From assembly GCA_016875025.1 (NCBI GenBank), contig VGSH01000008.1:1-51154 (forward strand): a stretch of 51,154 nt of DNA. The letters are read 5' to 3'. Origin of the DNA: Deltaproteobacteria bacterium (GTDB lineage Bacteria; Desulfobacterota; WTBG01; CAIYCZ01; CAIRTM01). Positions within the stretch are counted from its first letter, which is position 1; every line of letters begins with the position of its first letter. The notes beneath the pieces were generated by a model. The model searched no databases. It was not told the origin of the DNA and saw nothing but the letters and a program-made list of their open reading frames with translations. The position numbers were made by a program, and so were the translations under genes. Shown piece by piece: positions 21,797 to 31,217 of the stretch.

Positions 21797-22165
21797 GTGG
21801 AACAAAAGCAGAAAAAAAGCCGGCAGAGAGTACAGCGCAGGAAACGGATCAGAAGTAAAATTTCCGGAACAGCAGCGCTTCCCCGCATGAGCGTGTACCG
21901 GAGCCTGAACCACTGTTACGTTCAGCTCATTGATGACCAGTCCGGCCGCACACTGCTGGGACTGTCAACGATATCCGGCGATCTCAAGGCCGGGCTTGCT
22001 AAAACCGGCAATGTTGAAGCCGCGCGCAAGCTTGGAGAGGCGCTGGCCGAGCAGGCGCTGAAGCTCAATATCAGCAGGGTGGTTTTTGACAGGAACGGTT
22101 TTCTGTATCACGGCAGAGTCAAGGCGATTGCCGACGGCGCACGCGCCAAGGGATTACAATTCTAA
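21797..22165 (+). CDS. rplR: Ribosomal protein L18
   Basis: A 122-residue 5S rRNA-binding protein. The GTG at 21797 ([16 protein letters not shown]) is preferred because GGCAGG lies 8 nt upstream; the ATG at 21776 has no ribosome-binding site and would add seven atypical residues. The body contains [18 protein letters not shown] and [20 protein letters not shown]. Confidence 0.93.
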   Translation: MEQKQKKSRQRVQRRKRIRSKISGTAALPRMSVYRSLNHCYVQLIDDQSGRTLLGLSTISGDLKAGLAKTGNVEAARKLGEALAEQALKLNISRVVFDRNGFLYHGRVKAIADGARAKGLQF

Positions 22166-22179
22166 GGAGGTCTCACTTC

Positions 22180-22653
22180 GTGTTTGAAGGTCAGCAAGAA
22201 TCCAATTTGGTCGATCGTGTTGTACATATAAACCGGGTGGCAAAAGTCGTTAAAGGCGGCCGGCGTTTCAGCTTCAGCGCGCTGGTTGTTGTCGGCGACG
22301 GGCAGGGCAGCGTCGGATGCGGACTGGGCAAGGCCCGCGAGGTACCGGAGGCCATCCGCAAGGCGGTTGAGCATGCCCGCAGGACCATGGTGAGCTTTCC
22401 GATTGTTGACGGTACGATTCCCCACGAGGTGATCGGCTGTCACGGTGCAGGCCGTGTGTTTATGAAACCGGCCTCACAGGGTACCGGGATTATCGCCGGC
22501 GGTGCCGTGCGGGCAATCATGGAGGTGTCCGGCATCAAGAATATCCTGACCAAGTGCCTGCGCACCAATAACCCGCACAATGTTTTGAAAGCTACCATTG
22601 AAGGGCTTGAGCAGCTGCGCAGCGCCGAAGACGTCCAGCGCAAACGCGCATAG
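22180..22653 (+). CDS. rpsE: Ribosomal protein S5
   Basis: A 157-residue 30S protein at the mRNA entry channel that affects fidelity. It starts at GTG, with AAGGAGG 10 nt upstream. Key segments are [19 protein letters not shown] and the C-terminal [18 protein letters not shown]. Only 54 nt follow before rplO, so rpmD (L30), usually found here, is missing. Confidence 0.96.
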   Translation: MFEGQQESNLVDRVVHINRVAKVVKGGRRFSFSALVVVGDGQGSVGCGLGKAREVPEAIRKAVEHARRTMVSFPIVDGTIPHEVIGCHGAGRVFMKPASQGTGIIAGGAVRAIMEVSGIKNILTKCLRTNNPHNVLKATIEGLEQLRSAEDVQRKRA

Positions 22654-22707
22654 TGCGGATTCGCAGTGCCGTTATATATCTGAATTGAATGTTGAGAGGA
22701 TGCTCAC

Positions 22708-23148
22708 ATGGATTTGAGTACGTTAAGCCCGCCCAAGGGTGCTGTCAAGAACCGTAAACGTGTCGGCCGCGGACCCGGATCAGGACACGGCAAAACCAGC
22801 TGCCGCGGCCACAAGGGTCAAAAAGCCCGCAGCGGCGGCAAGGTCCGCCCCGGTTTTGAGGGAGGCCAGATGCCGCTGTCGCGGCGCCTGCCCAAGCGCG
22901 GTTTCACTAATATTTTCAAGAAGCAGTACGCGCTCGTGCAGGTGCGCGACCTGATGTCGTTTGAAAAGGGCTCCGTGATCGATGCGGAAGCGCTCCTGAA
23001 AAGCGGGCTTGTTACGAAACTCCTGGATGGCGTGAAGCTGCTGGGCAACGGTGATATCGACAGGCCCGTAACAGTGAAAGTACACAAGTGCAGTCAGGCT
23101 GCCGCGGCTAAGATCGTTGCCGCCGGCGGCACGGTTGAGGTGATGTAA
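22708..23148 (+). CDS. rplO: Ribosomal protein L15
   Basis: A 146-residue late-assembly protein of the 50S. The Gly/Arg-rich N-terminus (KKRVGRGPGSGHGKTS-like, here NRKRVGRGPGSGHGKTSCRG) and the FEGGQMPLSRRLPKRGF block are typical. The stop codon abuts the GTG of secY directly, so the secY ribosome-binding site (GAGGTGA) lies inside rplO and translation is probably coupled. Confidence 0.96.
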   Translation: MDLSTLSPPKGAVKNRKRVGRGPGSGHGKTSCRGHKGQKARSGGKVRPGFEGGQMPLSRRLPKRGFTNIFKKQYALVQVRDLMSFEKGSVIDAEALLKSGLVTKLLDGVKLLGNGDIDRPVTVKVHKCSQAAAAKIVAAGGTVEVM

Positions 23149-24483
23149 GTGGCCGGCGGCTTTCAAAACATACCGAAAATACCCGAGCTGCGCAAACGCA
23201 TCATCGTCAGTCTGCTCCTGCTCGCGGTCTATCGTATCGGCGTGCATGTGCCCACCCCCGGCATTGACGGCCGGGCGCTGGCTGCATTTTTCGAGCAGCA
23301 CAAGCAGGGCATGCTCGGACTCATGGATATGTTTTCCGGCGGAGCGCTGGAAAACATGTCGGTCTTTGCCCTTGGCATCATGCCCTATATCAGCGCCTCC
23401 ATTATTCTCCAGCTGCTGACGGTTGTTGTTCCGTATCTTGAAAAGCTGAAAAAGGAAGGCGAGGCCGGCCGCAAGAAGATAACCCAGTATACCCGCTACG
23501 GTACGGTTGTGCTGAGCATTATCCAGGGCTTCGGCATTGCCGTCGGCCTTGAGAAAATGACCGGTCCGGCCGGCAGCCAGATCGTGCTCGCGCCCGGCTG
23601 GGGGTTTCGCCTGATGACTGTCGTCACGCTGACGGCCGGCACCGCGTTCTTGATGTGGCTCGGCGAGCAGATTACCGAGCGGGGCATCGGCAACGGGATT
23701 TCACTGATCATTTTTGCCGGCATCGTTGCCAGCATGCCGTCGGCATCCTTTAATACCTTCCGGCTCATGCAGACCGGCGAAATGGGCCCGGTGACCATCC
23801 TGTTTATTGTTGCCCTCATGGTAGTCGTGATCGGCTGTATTATTTTCATGGAGCGCTCCCAGCGGCGCATTCCGGTACAGTATCCCAAACGGGTCATCGG
23901 CCGGAAGATGTATGGCGGCCAGAGCACGCATCTGCCGCTCAAGGTCAACACGGCGGGTGTTATACCGGCAATTTTCGCGTCATCGATACTGATGTTTCCT
24001 CTGACCATCGTACAGTTTATGCCGCAGGAGATGAAGGATGCCTATCCGTTTATCGACAGCCTGTTGAACTCATTGAGCCCGGGGCACCTTTTTTATAATG
24101 TTATCTATGTGGTGCTGATAATTTTCTTCTGTTTTTTCTACACCGCGGTGACGTTCAATCCGATTGATGTCGCCGACAACATGAAGAAACAGGGCGGCTA
24201 TATTCCGGGGATCCGTCCCGGCAAAAAAACCGCTGAATATATCGACTGGGTCCTGACGCGCATCACCTTTGTCGGGGCTCTGTATATCTCGGCCGTATGT
24301 GTGCTGCCGACGATTTTGATTTATCAGTTTAACATACCGTTTTATTTCGGCGGCACGGCGCTGCTGATCGTGGTCGGCGTCGCGCTCGACCTGGTCGGGC
24401 AGATTGAATCGCATATGCTTGCCCGTCACTATGACGGATTTCTTGACAAGGGTAAAAAAATCGGCGGACGCGGCAGACGGTAA
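23149..24483 (+). CDS. secY: Preprotein translocase channel subunit SecY
   Basis: A 444-residue integral membrane protein with about ten transmembrane helices that forms the Sec channel with SecE (encoded at 560). It starts at GTG, immediately after the rplO stop. Diagnostic sequences include [12 protein letters not shown] near the N-terminus, the plug/TM2 region [20 protein letters not shown], and [20 protein letters not shown] in the cytoplasmic loop before TM9. adk and map, which often follow secY, are absent; infA comes next after 48 nt. Confidence 0.97.
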   Translation: MAGGFQNIPKIPELRKRIIVSLLLLAVYRIGVHVPTPGIDGRALAAFFEQHKQGMLGLMDMFSGGALENMSVFALGIMPYISASIILQLLTVVVPYLEKLKKEGEAGRKKITQYTRYGTVVLSIIQGFGIAVGLEKMTGPAGSQIVLAPGWGFRLMTVVTLTAGTAFLMWLGEQITERGIGNGISLIIFAGIVASMPSASFNTFRLMQTGEMGPVTILFIVALMVVVIGCIIFMERSQRRIPVQYPKRVIGRKMYGGQSTHLPLKVNTAGVIPAIFASSILMFPLTIVQFMPQEMKDAYPFIDSLLNSLSPGHLFYNVIYVVLIIFFCFFYTAVTFNPIDVADNMKKQGGYIPGIRPGKKTAEYIDWVLTRITFVGALYISAVCVLPTILIYQFNIPFYFGGTALLIVVGVALDLVGQIESHMLARHYDGFLDKGKKIGGRGRR

Positions 24484-24531
24484 CAGCCGCGGAACCGGTG
24501 GCGAAGCGCAGCCTATGAGGTTTTCTGGAAT

Positions 24532-24750
24532 ATGCCACGCGATGACATGATCGAAATGGAAGGCGAAGTACTGGAAACCCTGCCGAACGCGATGTTCCGT
24601 GTGCTGCTTGAAAACGGACATAAAGTGCTGGCGCATATATCCGGCAAGATGAGAATGCATTATATAAAAATACTGCCGGGCGACCGCGTGACGGTTCAGT
24701 TTTCGCCCTATGACCTTAATCGCGGGCGGATCGTGTATCGCTCGAAGTAA
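24532..24750 (+). CDS. infA: Translation initiation factor IF-1
   Basis: A 72-residue OB-fold factor that binds the 30S A site during initiation. The blocks [19 protein letters not shown] and [19 protein letters not shown] are diagnostic. The N-terminus reads MPRDDM rather than the usual MAKED. It lies between secY and rpmJ, as in many bacteria with an extended spc operon. Confidence 0.96.
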   Translation: MPRDDMIEMEGEVLETLPNAMFRVLLENGHKVLAHISGKMRMHYIKILPGDRVTVQFSPYDLNRGRIVYRSK

Positions 24751-24785
24751 ATCGGACTCCTTTTAACAGTACGCAGGGACGGGAA

Positions 24786-24899
24786 ATGAAAGTCAGATCA
24801 TCGGTTAAAAAAATGTGCGAGAAGTGCAAGATAATCAAGCGCAAAGGTGTTGTGCGGGTTATTTGTGAAAATCCAAAACACAAACAGAGACAGGGTTAG
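24786..24899 (+). CDS. rpmJ: Ribosomal protein L36
   Basis: A 37-residue zinc-ribbon protein of the 50S. It reads [20 protein letters not shown] and ends [10 protein letters not shown], with C11, C14, C27 and H32 as the zinc ligands, so it is the zinc-binding form. GGGACGGG precedes the ATG. It sits between infA and rpsM, the expected place. Confidence 0.96.
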   Translation: MKVRSSVKKMCEKCKIIKRKGVVRVICENPKHKQRQG

Positions 24900-24933
24900 C
24901 TGGTAGCAGCCATATCTCAAAGGAGAGCAGGAA

Positions 24934-25314
24934 GTGCCTAGAATTGCCGGTGTAGACATACCCAGAAACAAGCCGATCGGTGTCGCGCTGACCTACATTT
25001 TCGGCGTCGGACAGGCGACAGCCGAAAAGATTCTGTTGAAGACCGACATCGACGCTGTGCGGCGCGCCGATTCGCTCAGCGAGCAGGAAGTAGCCTCAAT
25101 CCAGAATATCATCTTCAGGGATTTCAAGGTTGAAGGTGATCTGCGCAAGGATACGTCGCTCAATATCAAGCGCTTAATGGAAATCGGCGCATATCGCGGC
25201 CTGCGGCACCGTAAGGGCCTGCCGGTTCGCGGACAGCGGACCCATACCAACGGGCGTACACGCAAAGGACCGCGCCGCGCAATCGCCGGCAAAAAAATTG
25301 CACCGAAGAAATAG
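24934..25314 (+). CDS. rpsM: Ribosomal protein S13
   Basis: A 126-residue 30S head protein that bridges to the 50S and contacts P-site tRNA. It starts at GTG after AAAGGAGAG with [20 protein letters not shown]. The C-terminal [20 protein letters not shown] is intact. It begins the alpha-operon portion. Confidence 0.96.
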   Translation: MPRIAGVDIPRNKPIGVALTYIFGVGQATAEKILLKTDIDAVRRADSLSEQEVASIQNIIFRDFKVEGDLRKDTSLNIKRLMEIGAYRGLRHRKGLPVRGQRTHTNGRTRKGPRRAIAGKKIAPKK

Positions 25315-25333
25315 GAGGTTGTAAGGACGACCC

Positions 25334-25726
25334 ATGGCTGGCAAAAAGAAAATTATAAAGAAAAAACGCGAAAAGAAGAATATTCCGAACGGGATCGCCC
25401 ATGTGCAGGCGACGTTTAACAATACCATCATCACCATTACCGATGTCATCGGCAATGTGATCGCCTGGTCAAGCGCCGGCTCAGTCGGTTTCAAGGGCTC
25501 GCGCAAGAGCACACCGTTTGCGGCCAGCCAGGCCGCAGAGGATGTAGCCAAAAAAGCACAGGAGCACGGCGTTAAAAGCCTTGAAGTGCTGGTGCGCGGT
25601 CCGGGCTCCGGCCGTGAGGCTGCCATACGCTCCCTGCAGGCTGCCGGATTTTCGATTACGCACATACGCGACCGCACCCCGATTCCACACAACGGCTGCC
25701 GTCAGCCCAAGCGCAGAAGAGTGTAA
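25334..25726 (+). CDS. rpsK: Ribosomal protein S11
   Basis: A 130-residue platform protein that helps shape the mRNA exit region. The sequence [18 protein letters not shown], the [14 protein letters not shown] block and the C-terminal [18 protein letters not shown] are characteristic. ATG start, with GGAGG about 12 nt upstream. Normal length. Confidence 0.97.
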   Translation: MAGKKKIIKKKREKKNIPNGIAHVQATFNNTIITITDVIGNVIAWSSAGSVGFKGSRKSTPFAASQAAEDVAKKAQEHGVKSLEVLVRGPGSGREAAIRSLQAAGFSITHIRDRTPIPHNGCRQPKRRRV

Positions 25727-25779
25727 TGCACAGTTTTATTGATGGTCACTTGTTCTCATAGAGAGAAAGGAGAATCCTT

Positions 25780-26406
25780 TTGGCACGATATACAGGACCA
25801 CGGTGCCGGCAATGCCGCCGGGAAAATATGAAGCTTTTTCTGAAGGGGGAGCGCTGCTTCACGGATTCCTGTGCTTTTGACCGCCGGCAGTACGCACCCG
25901 GACAGCACGGGCAGGGCAGGGCCAAGTTTTCGGCCTACGGCGAGCAGCTGCGTGAAAAACAGAAGGTTAAACGCATGTACGGCGTTCTGGAAAAGCAGTT
26001 CCGCACGTATTACCACAAGGCCAGTCAGAAAAAGGGCGTTACCGGCGAAAACCTGATCGCGACCCTTGAGAGCCGTCTTGACAACATGGTGTTCAGGCTG
26101 GGTTTTTGCGGCTCGCGCAACGAGGCCCGGCAGCTGATCAAGCATGGTCATTTCCGGATTAACGGCAAGAAGGTCGATATTCCTTCCTGCCTGCTGAAGC
26201 CCGAGGATGTTATCAGCGTGCGTGAGAGCAGCCGCAAGATCCAGCGCATCAAGGATGCCATGGACACCGCCAAACAGCGGGGAATTCCGCGCTGGCTGGA
26301 GCTCAACGTTGAGCAGTTCGCGGGCAAGGTGCTTGCCGTGCCGGAACGCTCCGAAATAACTGCTCCGATCAGAGAGCAGCTCATCGTTGAATTGTACAGC
26401 AAGTAA
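25780..26406 (+). CDS. rpsD: Ribosomal protein S4
   Basis: A 208-residue primary assembly protein of the 30S body; in E. coli it represses the alpha operon. It starts at TTG, supported by AAAGGAGA upstream and the family N-terminus [16 protein letters not shown]. The Cys-containing N-terminal region ([12 protein letters not shown]) suggests a zinc-binding form. The S4 RNA-binding domain is at [20 protein letters not shown]. Confidence 0.96.
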   Translation: MARYTGPRCRQCRRENMKLFLKGERCFTDSCAFDRRQYAPGQHGQGRAKFSAYGEQLREKQKVKRMYGVLEKQFRTYYHKASQKKGVTGENLIATLESRLDNMVFRLGFCGSRNEARQLIKHGHFRINGKKVDIPSCLLKPEDVISVRESSRKIQRIKDAMDTAKQRGIPRWLELNVEQFAGKVLAVPERSEITAPIREQLIVELYSK

Positions 26407-26467
26407 ACGGGCGCGCAACTGGAGCAGGCAGTCGATACGAACACAAACATGTTGAAGGTGAGGAACT

Positions 26468-27493
26468 ATGCTTCGTAAATGGAGATCGATTATCAGGCCC
26501 AAGCGCCTTGAAGTGGACGAAGAAACCCTGACCGCATCCTACGGAAAATTCACCGCTGAACCGTTCGAGCGCGGGTTCGGTATTACCATCGGTAACTCGC
26601 TGCGCCGGGTTTTGCTGTCCGCTGTTCAGGGTACCGCCATCACGGCCGTGCGGATTGATGGTATTCTCCATGAGTTTTCCACGATTCCCGGGGTGCGTGA
26701 AGATGTGACCGAAATCATCATGAACCTGAAAAACGTGGTGCTGAAGCTTGCATCCGACGGACCTGAAACGCTGACGCTGTCGTATAAGGGTGCGGGAGAG
26801 GTCACGGCCTCCGATATCGCCGTCAACAGCAATGTTGAGGTTGTCAACCCCGACCAGCATATCGCCACGCTGAGCGCTGATGCCAAGCTGAACATAGAGC
26901 TGACGGTCGAAACCGGCGTCGGCTACCGGCCCTCCGAGCGCGGCAGGGACGAAGAGGCCCCGATCGGTACCATTCCCATTGATGCGATTTTCAGCCCGGT
27001 GCGGCGTGCAAACTACACGATAACCCACTCGCGCATCGGTAAAATAACCGATTACGAGCGCCTGACGTTCGAGGTCGAGACCGACGGAACGATAGCCCCG
27101 GAAGATGCGGTGGCCTATGCCGCCAAGCTGCTGCAGAACCAGTTCAGGCTGTTTGTCAATTTCGAGGAAGAGCTTGAAGATCTCATTGATGAAGAACCGC
27201 AGCCGCAGAGCTTTAATGAAAATCTGTACCGCAGTATCGATGAACTGGAGCTTTCGGTGCGCTCTTCAAACTGTCTGCGCAATGCCGACATAAAATATAT
27301 CTATGAGCTTGTGCAGCGGTCCGAGCCCGAAATGCTGAAGACCAAGAATTTCGGCCGCAAGTCGCTCAACGAAATCAAGGAAATTTTAACTGAAATGGGT
27401 CTGGCGCTTGGCATGAAACTGGACGGGTTCTCGGCGCGCAGCGCTGCCGAACGTCAGGCGGACACGCAGGCATCACACGACAGTGCAGAATAG
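26468..27493 (+). CDS. rpoA: RNA polymerase alpha subunit
   Basis: A 341-residue subunit. The N-terminal assembly domain has [20 protein letters not shown]; the C-terminal domain (about residues 250-318) has [18 protein letters not shown] and [15 protein letters not shown], including the Arg that binds UP-element DNA in E. coli. A linker and an Ala/Gln-rich tail complete the protein. It precedes rplQ by 14 nt. Confidence 0.97.
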   Translation: MLRKWRSIIRPKRLEVDEETLTASYGKFTAEPFERGFGITIGNSLRRVLLSAVQGTAITAVRIDGILHEFSTIPGVREDVTEIIMNLKNVVLKLASDGPETLTLSYKGAGEVTASDIAVNSNVEVVNPDQHIATLSADAKLNIELTVETGVGYRPSERGRDEEAPIGTIPIDAIFSPVRRANYTITHSRIGKITDYERLTFEVETDGTIAPEDAVAYAAKLLQNQFRLFVNFEEELEDLIDEEPQPQSFNENLYRSIDELELSVRSSNCLRNADIKYIYELVQRSEPEMLKTKNFGRKSLNEIKEILTEMGLALGMKLDGFSARSAAERQADTQASHDSAE

Positions 27494-27507
27494 GTAGGAC
27501 TGGTATC

Positions 27508-27921
27508 ATGAGACATTTGAAAGCGTACCGAAGACTGGGCATGAACGCAAGCCACCGCAACGCCATGATGCGCAACATGGTGACATCGCTTATCGAACAT
27601 GAGCGTATCGAAACGACAGATACGCGCGCCAAGGAAATACGCCGGCTGGCTGACCGGATGGTCACGCTGGGCAAGCGCGGCGATCTGCATTCCCTGCGGG
27701 TCAGTCTAAAAACCGTACGGACCAAGACCGCAGCCAAGAAGCTGTTTGATGAGCTTGCGCCCCGGTTTAAAGAAAAACAGGGCGGCTATACCCGTATTGT
27801 CAAAATCGGCCCTAGGCCTGGCGATAATGCGCCGATGGCGATTCTGGAATGGAGTGTTGCCAAGGCAAGCGAGACCGGCGCGAAAAAGAAACAGGCTAAA
27901 CAGGCTAAAAAGGCGGAGTAG
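27508..27921 (+). CDS. rplQ: Ribosomal protein L17
   Basis: A 137-residue protein at the exit-tunnel rim. The N-terminal block [20 protein letters not shown] and [20 protein letters not shown] are diagnostic; the C-terminus is a Lys/Ala-rich tail. It is the last gene of the ribosomal run and is followed by a strong terminator. Confidence 0.97.
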   Translation: MRHLKAYRRLGMNASHRNAMMRNMVTSLIEHERIETTDTRAKEIRRLADRMVTLGKRGDLHSLRVSLKTVRTKTAAKKLFDELAPRFKEKQGGYTRIVKIGPRPGDNAPMAILEWSVAKASETGAKKKQAKQAKKAE

Positions 27922-27950
27922 AGCTTTATTTTACCGCAATACAGTATACG

Positions 27951-27982
27951 GGCCTCAGCATTTTTGCTGAGGCCTTTTTTTT
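27951..27982 (+). terminator. Intrinsic terminator after rplQ
   Basis: Perfect 10-bp arms GGCCTCAGCA and TGCTGAGGCC flank a TTTT loop and are followed by eight T. This ends the long ribosomal/transcription run. Confidence 0.97.
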
Positions 27983-28048
27983 ATGCTTGAAATTGTGCCG
28001 CGTCTGGTATATGCAGTCATATAAACCTGCCCACAAACATCAATATAC

Positions 28049-28468
28049 ATGTACCGGATTTCCCTCATGAGCCTGCGCCAGGTAGAGCAACTCTATAAAA
28101 AACTTCATGGTACTGCTCGGTTGCGCGGCCGTTTGAAGCTCGATCCCGGAGAGCGCAGCGATATCTTCGATAAGATAATGGGTGATGTCGAGCGGCTGCT
28201 GAAAAAAGCTAAGAGCCTGGCACCGGGAAGCGATGCCCATGCAAAGGTCGATGCTGAAATCCGCCTGCTTTTAATGAAGGAAATCCAGGTAATTATCGAT
28301 GACTATGTGCTGTGCCGGCGCAGCGGAACATTAAAAAAATGGGATGCCATGTACGGCGATATACAGTACTATATTAACAATTACTATGTGTATCGTGACG
28401 GCCATGAAGCCGATGCCCGTACGGGTGCGCACCGCTACGGCCTCTATGATGAAGACTACCCCTTATAA
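28049..28468 (+). CDS. Hypothetical protein, 139 residues
   Basis: I do not recognise this protein. It is largely helical and charged, with an N-terminal segment SLRQVEQLYKKLHG and a Tyr-rich C-terminal part (GDIQYYINNYYVYRDGHEAD). No signal peptide, membrane segment or metal motif is visible. The start at 28049 has no clear ribosome-binding site; an in-frame ATG at 28067 is an alternative. It lies alone between the rplQ terminator and the Sir2 gene, on the same strand as both, and may share transcription with the latter (68-nt gap). Codon usage looks like that of its neighbours, so it is probably a real gene. Confidence 0.65.
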   Translation: MYRISLMSLRQVEQLYKKLHGTARLRGRLKLDPGERSDIFDKIMGDVERLLKKAKSLAPGSDAHAKVDAEIRLLLMKEIQVIIDDYVLCRRSGTLKKWDAMYGDIQYYINNYYVYRDGHEADARTGAHRYGLYDEDYPL

Positions 28469-28536
28469 TCCGGTGCTTCCGAGAGCTGCGTTGCAGGGCC
28501 GGGTATAAACATTAATCTGCTGCAGGAGGTTATGGC

Positions 28537-29292
28537 ATGGTGCCCGAAAGCGAGATTGTACGGCTTGCCCGCGATATTCAGAAGGCCTCCCGAATCGTGG
28601 CCCTGAGCGGGGCGGGCATGTCGATTGAGAGCGGCATAGCCTCGTTTCGCGGCCCCGGAGGGCTGTGGGAAAAATATGATCCCGAAGAGTACGGCCACAT
28701 CAACACGCTGCGCTACGAGCCGGCCAAGGCCTGGATCATGCTCAGCGACATGCAGCGCGAAATTCTGAAGGCACAACCGAACAAGGGGCATTACGCGCTG
28801 GCAGAGCTTGAGCGCATGGGCAAGCTGTGCGCGATCATCACGCAGAACGTCGACGGCCTGCATCATGTTGCCGGCAATCGCGAGGTTATTGAGTTTCATG
28901 GCCATCTGCAGTCGGTTTCCTGCATGGATTGCGGCTACCGGGTGCCCAGCGCCGAGGTCGATCTTGAGAAGCTGCCCCCGCGCTGCGCACAGTGCGGCGG
29001 TCCGGTCAAGCCGGATGCCGTGTTTTTCGGCGAGGCGATCCCCTCGGAGGCGCTCACGCGCTCGCACCGTGAGGCCTCGACCTGCGATTTGATGCTCGTG
29101 ATCGGCACATCCGCCATGGTCTATCCGGCAGCCTCAATGGCTGATATTGCCCATGACGCCGGCGCACAGGTTGTTGAAATTAACCCATCGCCTACCCCGC
29201 TTACCGGACGCATTTCTTCCTATATCGTTAAAGGTTCATCCGGCGATGTGCTTGAGCGAGTGGTTCAGCAGCTCAAGGACTGGTCAGCATAG
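28537..29292 (+). CDS. Sir2-family NAD-dependent protein deacylase
   Basis: A 251-residue sirtuin that removes acyl groups from lysine using NAD. The NAD-binding GAGMSIESG lies at residues 25-33, QNVDGLH at 103-109, the catalytic His at 121, and the zinc ligands at C129/C132/C150/C153. GTS (190-192) and a conserved late NP (EINPSPTP) complete the fold. When aligned by eye with E. coli CobB, the Tyr-x-x-Arg pair that favours succinyl-lysine is not present (the position reads IMLS), which suggests a deacetylase. AGGAGG precedes the ATG. No close functional partner is adjacent. Confidence 0.93.
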   Translation: MVPESEIVRLARDIQKASRIVALSGAGMSIESGIASFRGPGGLWEKYDPEEYGHINTLRYEPAKAWIMLSDMQREILKAQPNKGHYALAELERMGKLCAIITQNVDGLHHVAGNREVIEFHGHLQSVSCMDCGYRVPSAEVDLEKLPPRCAQCGGPVKPDAVFFGEAIPSEALTRSHREASTCDLMLVIGTSAMVYPAASMADIAHDAGAQVVEINPSPTPLTGRISSYIVKGSSGDVLERVVQQLKDWSA

Positions 29293-29321
29293 GTTCTTCG
29301 TGGGTTCTTCGAGCCGCTTCG

Positions 29322-29360
29322 GCCTGTTTTTTTTAGTTTATGACAGAAAAAAAGACAGGC
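29322..29360. terminator. Inverted repeat downstream of the Sir2 gene
   Basis: GCCTGTTTTTTTT and AAAAAAAGACAGGC form near-perfect arms around a short loop, with T-runs readable on either strand, so it could act as a weak bidirectional terminator. A nearby duplication of GGTTCTTCG (29292-29310) is also visible. The stem is mostly A-T, hence the moderate confidence. Confidence 0.45.
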
Positions 29361-29729
29361 AACCTCAGTACCGGCCTAATTTTGCGGTTAGTGTAAAGAA
29401 AAAAAACATACAGATGTTCAGTCTGTAAACACACCTGCCAAGCTATAATCATCTAGTTTTCCTTATCTTTTTATATAGATTTTAATCCTCGCATCGCAGT
29501 GTTATTAAAATAAACACATATTTTTCTATGGTAAAAAGCAATTAATTAAATTTATTAATAAATTAAGTATAAATTTATATGTATATGCACGATTATGTAT
29601 GTGACTAATTGTCGTGTTGCGCCTGTGTCAAATTGGCATGATTATTGAAAGTGTTTCTTTCATGAACACGAATGTAAACCAATACAGGTTGTACGGTACT
29701 TGAAAAACATATTTCAGAAGGAGGCTCAC
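29361..29729 (+). promoter_or_regulatory. AT-rich gap with a sigma54-like promoter
   Basis: This ~370-nt stretch is far more AT-rich than the rest of the window and has no convincing gene. TGGCAT-N5-TTGAA at 29634-29649 has the spacing of a sigma54 promoter (GG and the -12 dinucleotide 10 nt apart), but the -12 position reads GA instead of GC. It is 81 nt before the transporter start. An imperfect dyad GTGTT...AACAC follows at about 29651-29669. The AT-rich upstream part would suit DNA bending or activator binding. Confidence 0.4.
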
Positions 29730-31055
29730 ATGTCAGAAGCGGTAAGAAACAAAGGCTGGTCCGTAACTATGGCCGGAATCGGCATTAACCTGGCCCTTGG
29801 TGTTCTCTACGCGTGGAGTGTTTTCAAGGGCGCGATCGCCGAATCCATCACAAAAGGCGGCGAGGGCGCTTTTGCCTGGGATATGGCAAAGCTGAATGAC
29901 CCTTATGCACTGTGCTGCCTTGTGTTTGCATTTTCGATGATTCTGGCCGGCAAATGCCAGGATAAGATCGGCCCGAAGTGGACCGCCATGATCGGCGGCC
30001 TGCTGGTGGGTATCGGGTTTATCTGGATTTCGCAGACCACAAGCTATGCTGTCTGGGCTCTTGGGTTCGGCGTACTTGCAGGAGCGGGCATCGGTTTCGG
30101 CTATTCAGCAGCTACGCCCCCGGCCCTGAAATGGTTCCCGGCCGCTAAAACAGGCCTGATCGCAGGACTGGTCGTGTCCGGTTTCGGGCTTGCATCGGTG
30201 TATATTGCCCCGCTTTCCAAGTACCTGGTCGGCACGGTCGGGCTGCAGAAGGGCATGATGATTCTGGGTGTGGCCTTTCTGGTTGTTGTCTGCGTGCTGT
30301 CAACCTTTCTCAAAAACCCCCCCAAGGGCTATGTGCCTGCCGGCGCATCCGCTGCAAAATCCAAGGCTCCTGTTGCCGAAAACAACGTTGCACCGATGCA
30401 GATGCTGCGCTCGGGCAGTTTCTGGAAATTGTGGTTCATCTACTTTATCGGTGCGGGCGCCGGGTTGATGGTGATCGGTAATGTGGGCGACATGGCTAAA
30501 AAGAGCCTGGGCGAGGCTGCATTCATTGCGGTGGCCATCATGGCAATCGGCAATGCCGCCGGCCGTGTCGTGGCAGGCATACTCTCGGATAAGATCGGCC
30601 GCAGCAACACGCTGCTGATCATGCTGGTGCTGCAGGCGCTTATGATGGCCGCCTGTATTCCGATCGTGGGTTCGCAGAACTCCAGCGCCTTGCTGCTGGT
30701 ACTGCTGGCTACCTTTATCGGCTTCAATTACGGCACAAACCTTTCGCTATTCCCCGCGTTCAGCAAGAATATGTGGGGTCTCAAGAATTTCGGCATTAAC
30801 TACGGTCTGCTGTTTACCGCCTGGGGAGTTGGCGGATTCGTGATGAGCAGGCTTTCCCAGATGGTTATGGGCGCAACCGGCAGTTTTTCCTCCTCATTTA
30901 TGATTGCCGGCACGCTGCTGGTCATCGGCGCCATGTTCACCATGACGCTCAAGCCCCGGGCCGCTGTCGCGCCGCTGCCGGGTGTCATGTACCAGCCCGC
31001 GCTGGGTGCTACCATGGCTGACGGTGGTGAGAAAGTGAAACAGGAGAAAAAATAA
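29730..31055 (+). CDS. OFA-family MFS transporter (oxalate/formate antiporter type)
   Basis: A 441-residue membrane protein with about 12 hydrophobic helices and a central hydrophilic loop (about residues 205-225). The signature NLALGVLYAWSVFK near residue 20 and GKCQDKIGPKW between TM2 and TM3 are typical of the oxalate:formate antiporter subfamily. In anaerobic deltaproteobacteria relatives probably carry small carboxylates, but the substrate cannot be read from sequence. The ATG at 29730 follows AAGGAGG; the frame is open from a TTG at 29700. A GcvH-like gene follows on the same strand, and a Cache-domain kinase with an NtrC-type regulator is encoded nearby. Confidence 0.88.
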   Translation: MSEAVRNKGWSVTMAGIGINLALGVLYAWSVFKGAIAESITKGGEGAFAWDMAKLNDPYALCCLVFAFSMILAGKCQDKIGPKWTAMIGGLLVGIGFIWISQTTSYAVWALGFGVLAGAGIGFGYSAATPPALKWFPAAKTGLIAGLVVSGFGLASVYIAPLSKYLVGTVGLQKGMMILGVAFLVVVCVLSTFLKNPPKGYVPAGASAAKSKAPVAENNVAPMQMLRSGSFWKLWFIYFIGAGAGLMVIGNVGDMAKKSLGEAAFIAVAIMAIGNAAGRVVAGILSDKIGRSNTLLIMLVLQALMMAACIPIVGSQNSSALLLVLLATFIGFNYGTNLSLFPAFSKNMWGLKNFGINYGLLFTAWGVGGFVMSRLSQMVMGATGSFSSSFMIAGTLLVIGAMFTMTLKPRAAVAPLPGVMYQPALGATMADGGEKVKQEKK

Positions 31056-31068
31056 ACACCGGCAGATC

Positions 31069-31113
31069 GGGCGGCCCTGCGGGGAGTGCAGGGGACGAAC
31101 CGCAGGGCTGCCC
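31069..31113 (+). terminator. Long GC-rich hairpin after the transporter gene
   Basis: GGGCGGCCCTGCGG (31069-31082) pairs with CCGCAGGGCTGCCC (31100-31113): 14 consecutive pairs including one G-U, around a 17-nt loop. There is no T-run afterwards, so it may stabilise the transporter message's 3' end rather than terminate it. Confidence 0.55.
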
Positions 31114-31217
31114 GGGCTCCGGCTTTGATTGCTGCACGCAGCCATGCTGAACAAAAAGCAGAAACCGTTCCGGAGCAGCGTATGCTGTCAGAATAAAGCA
31201 AAAACGGAGTGTGCGCT

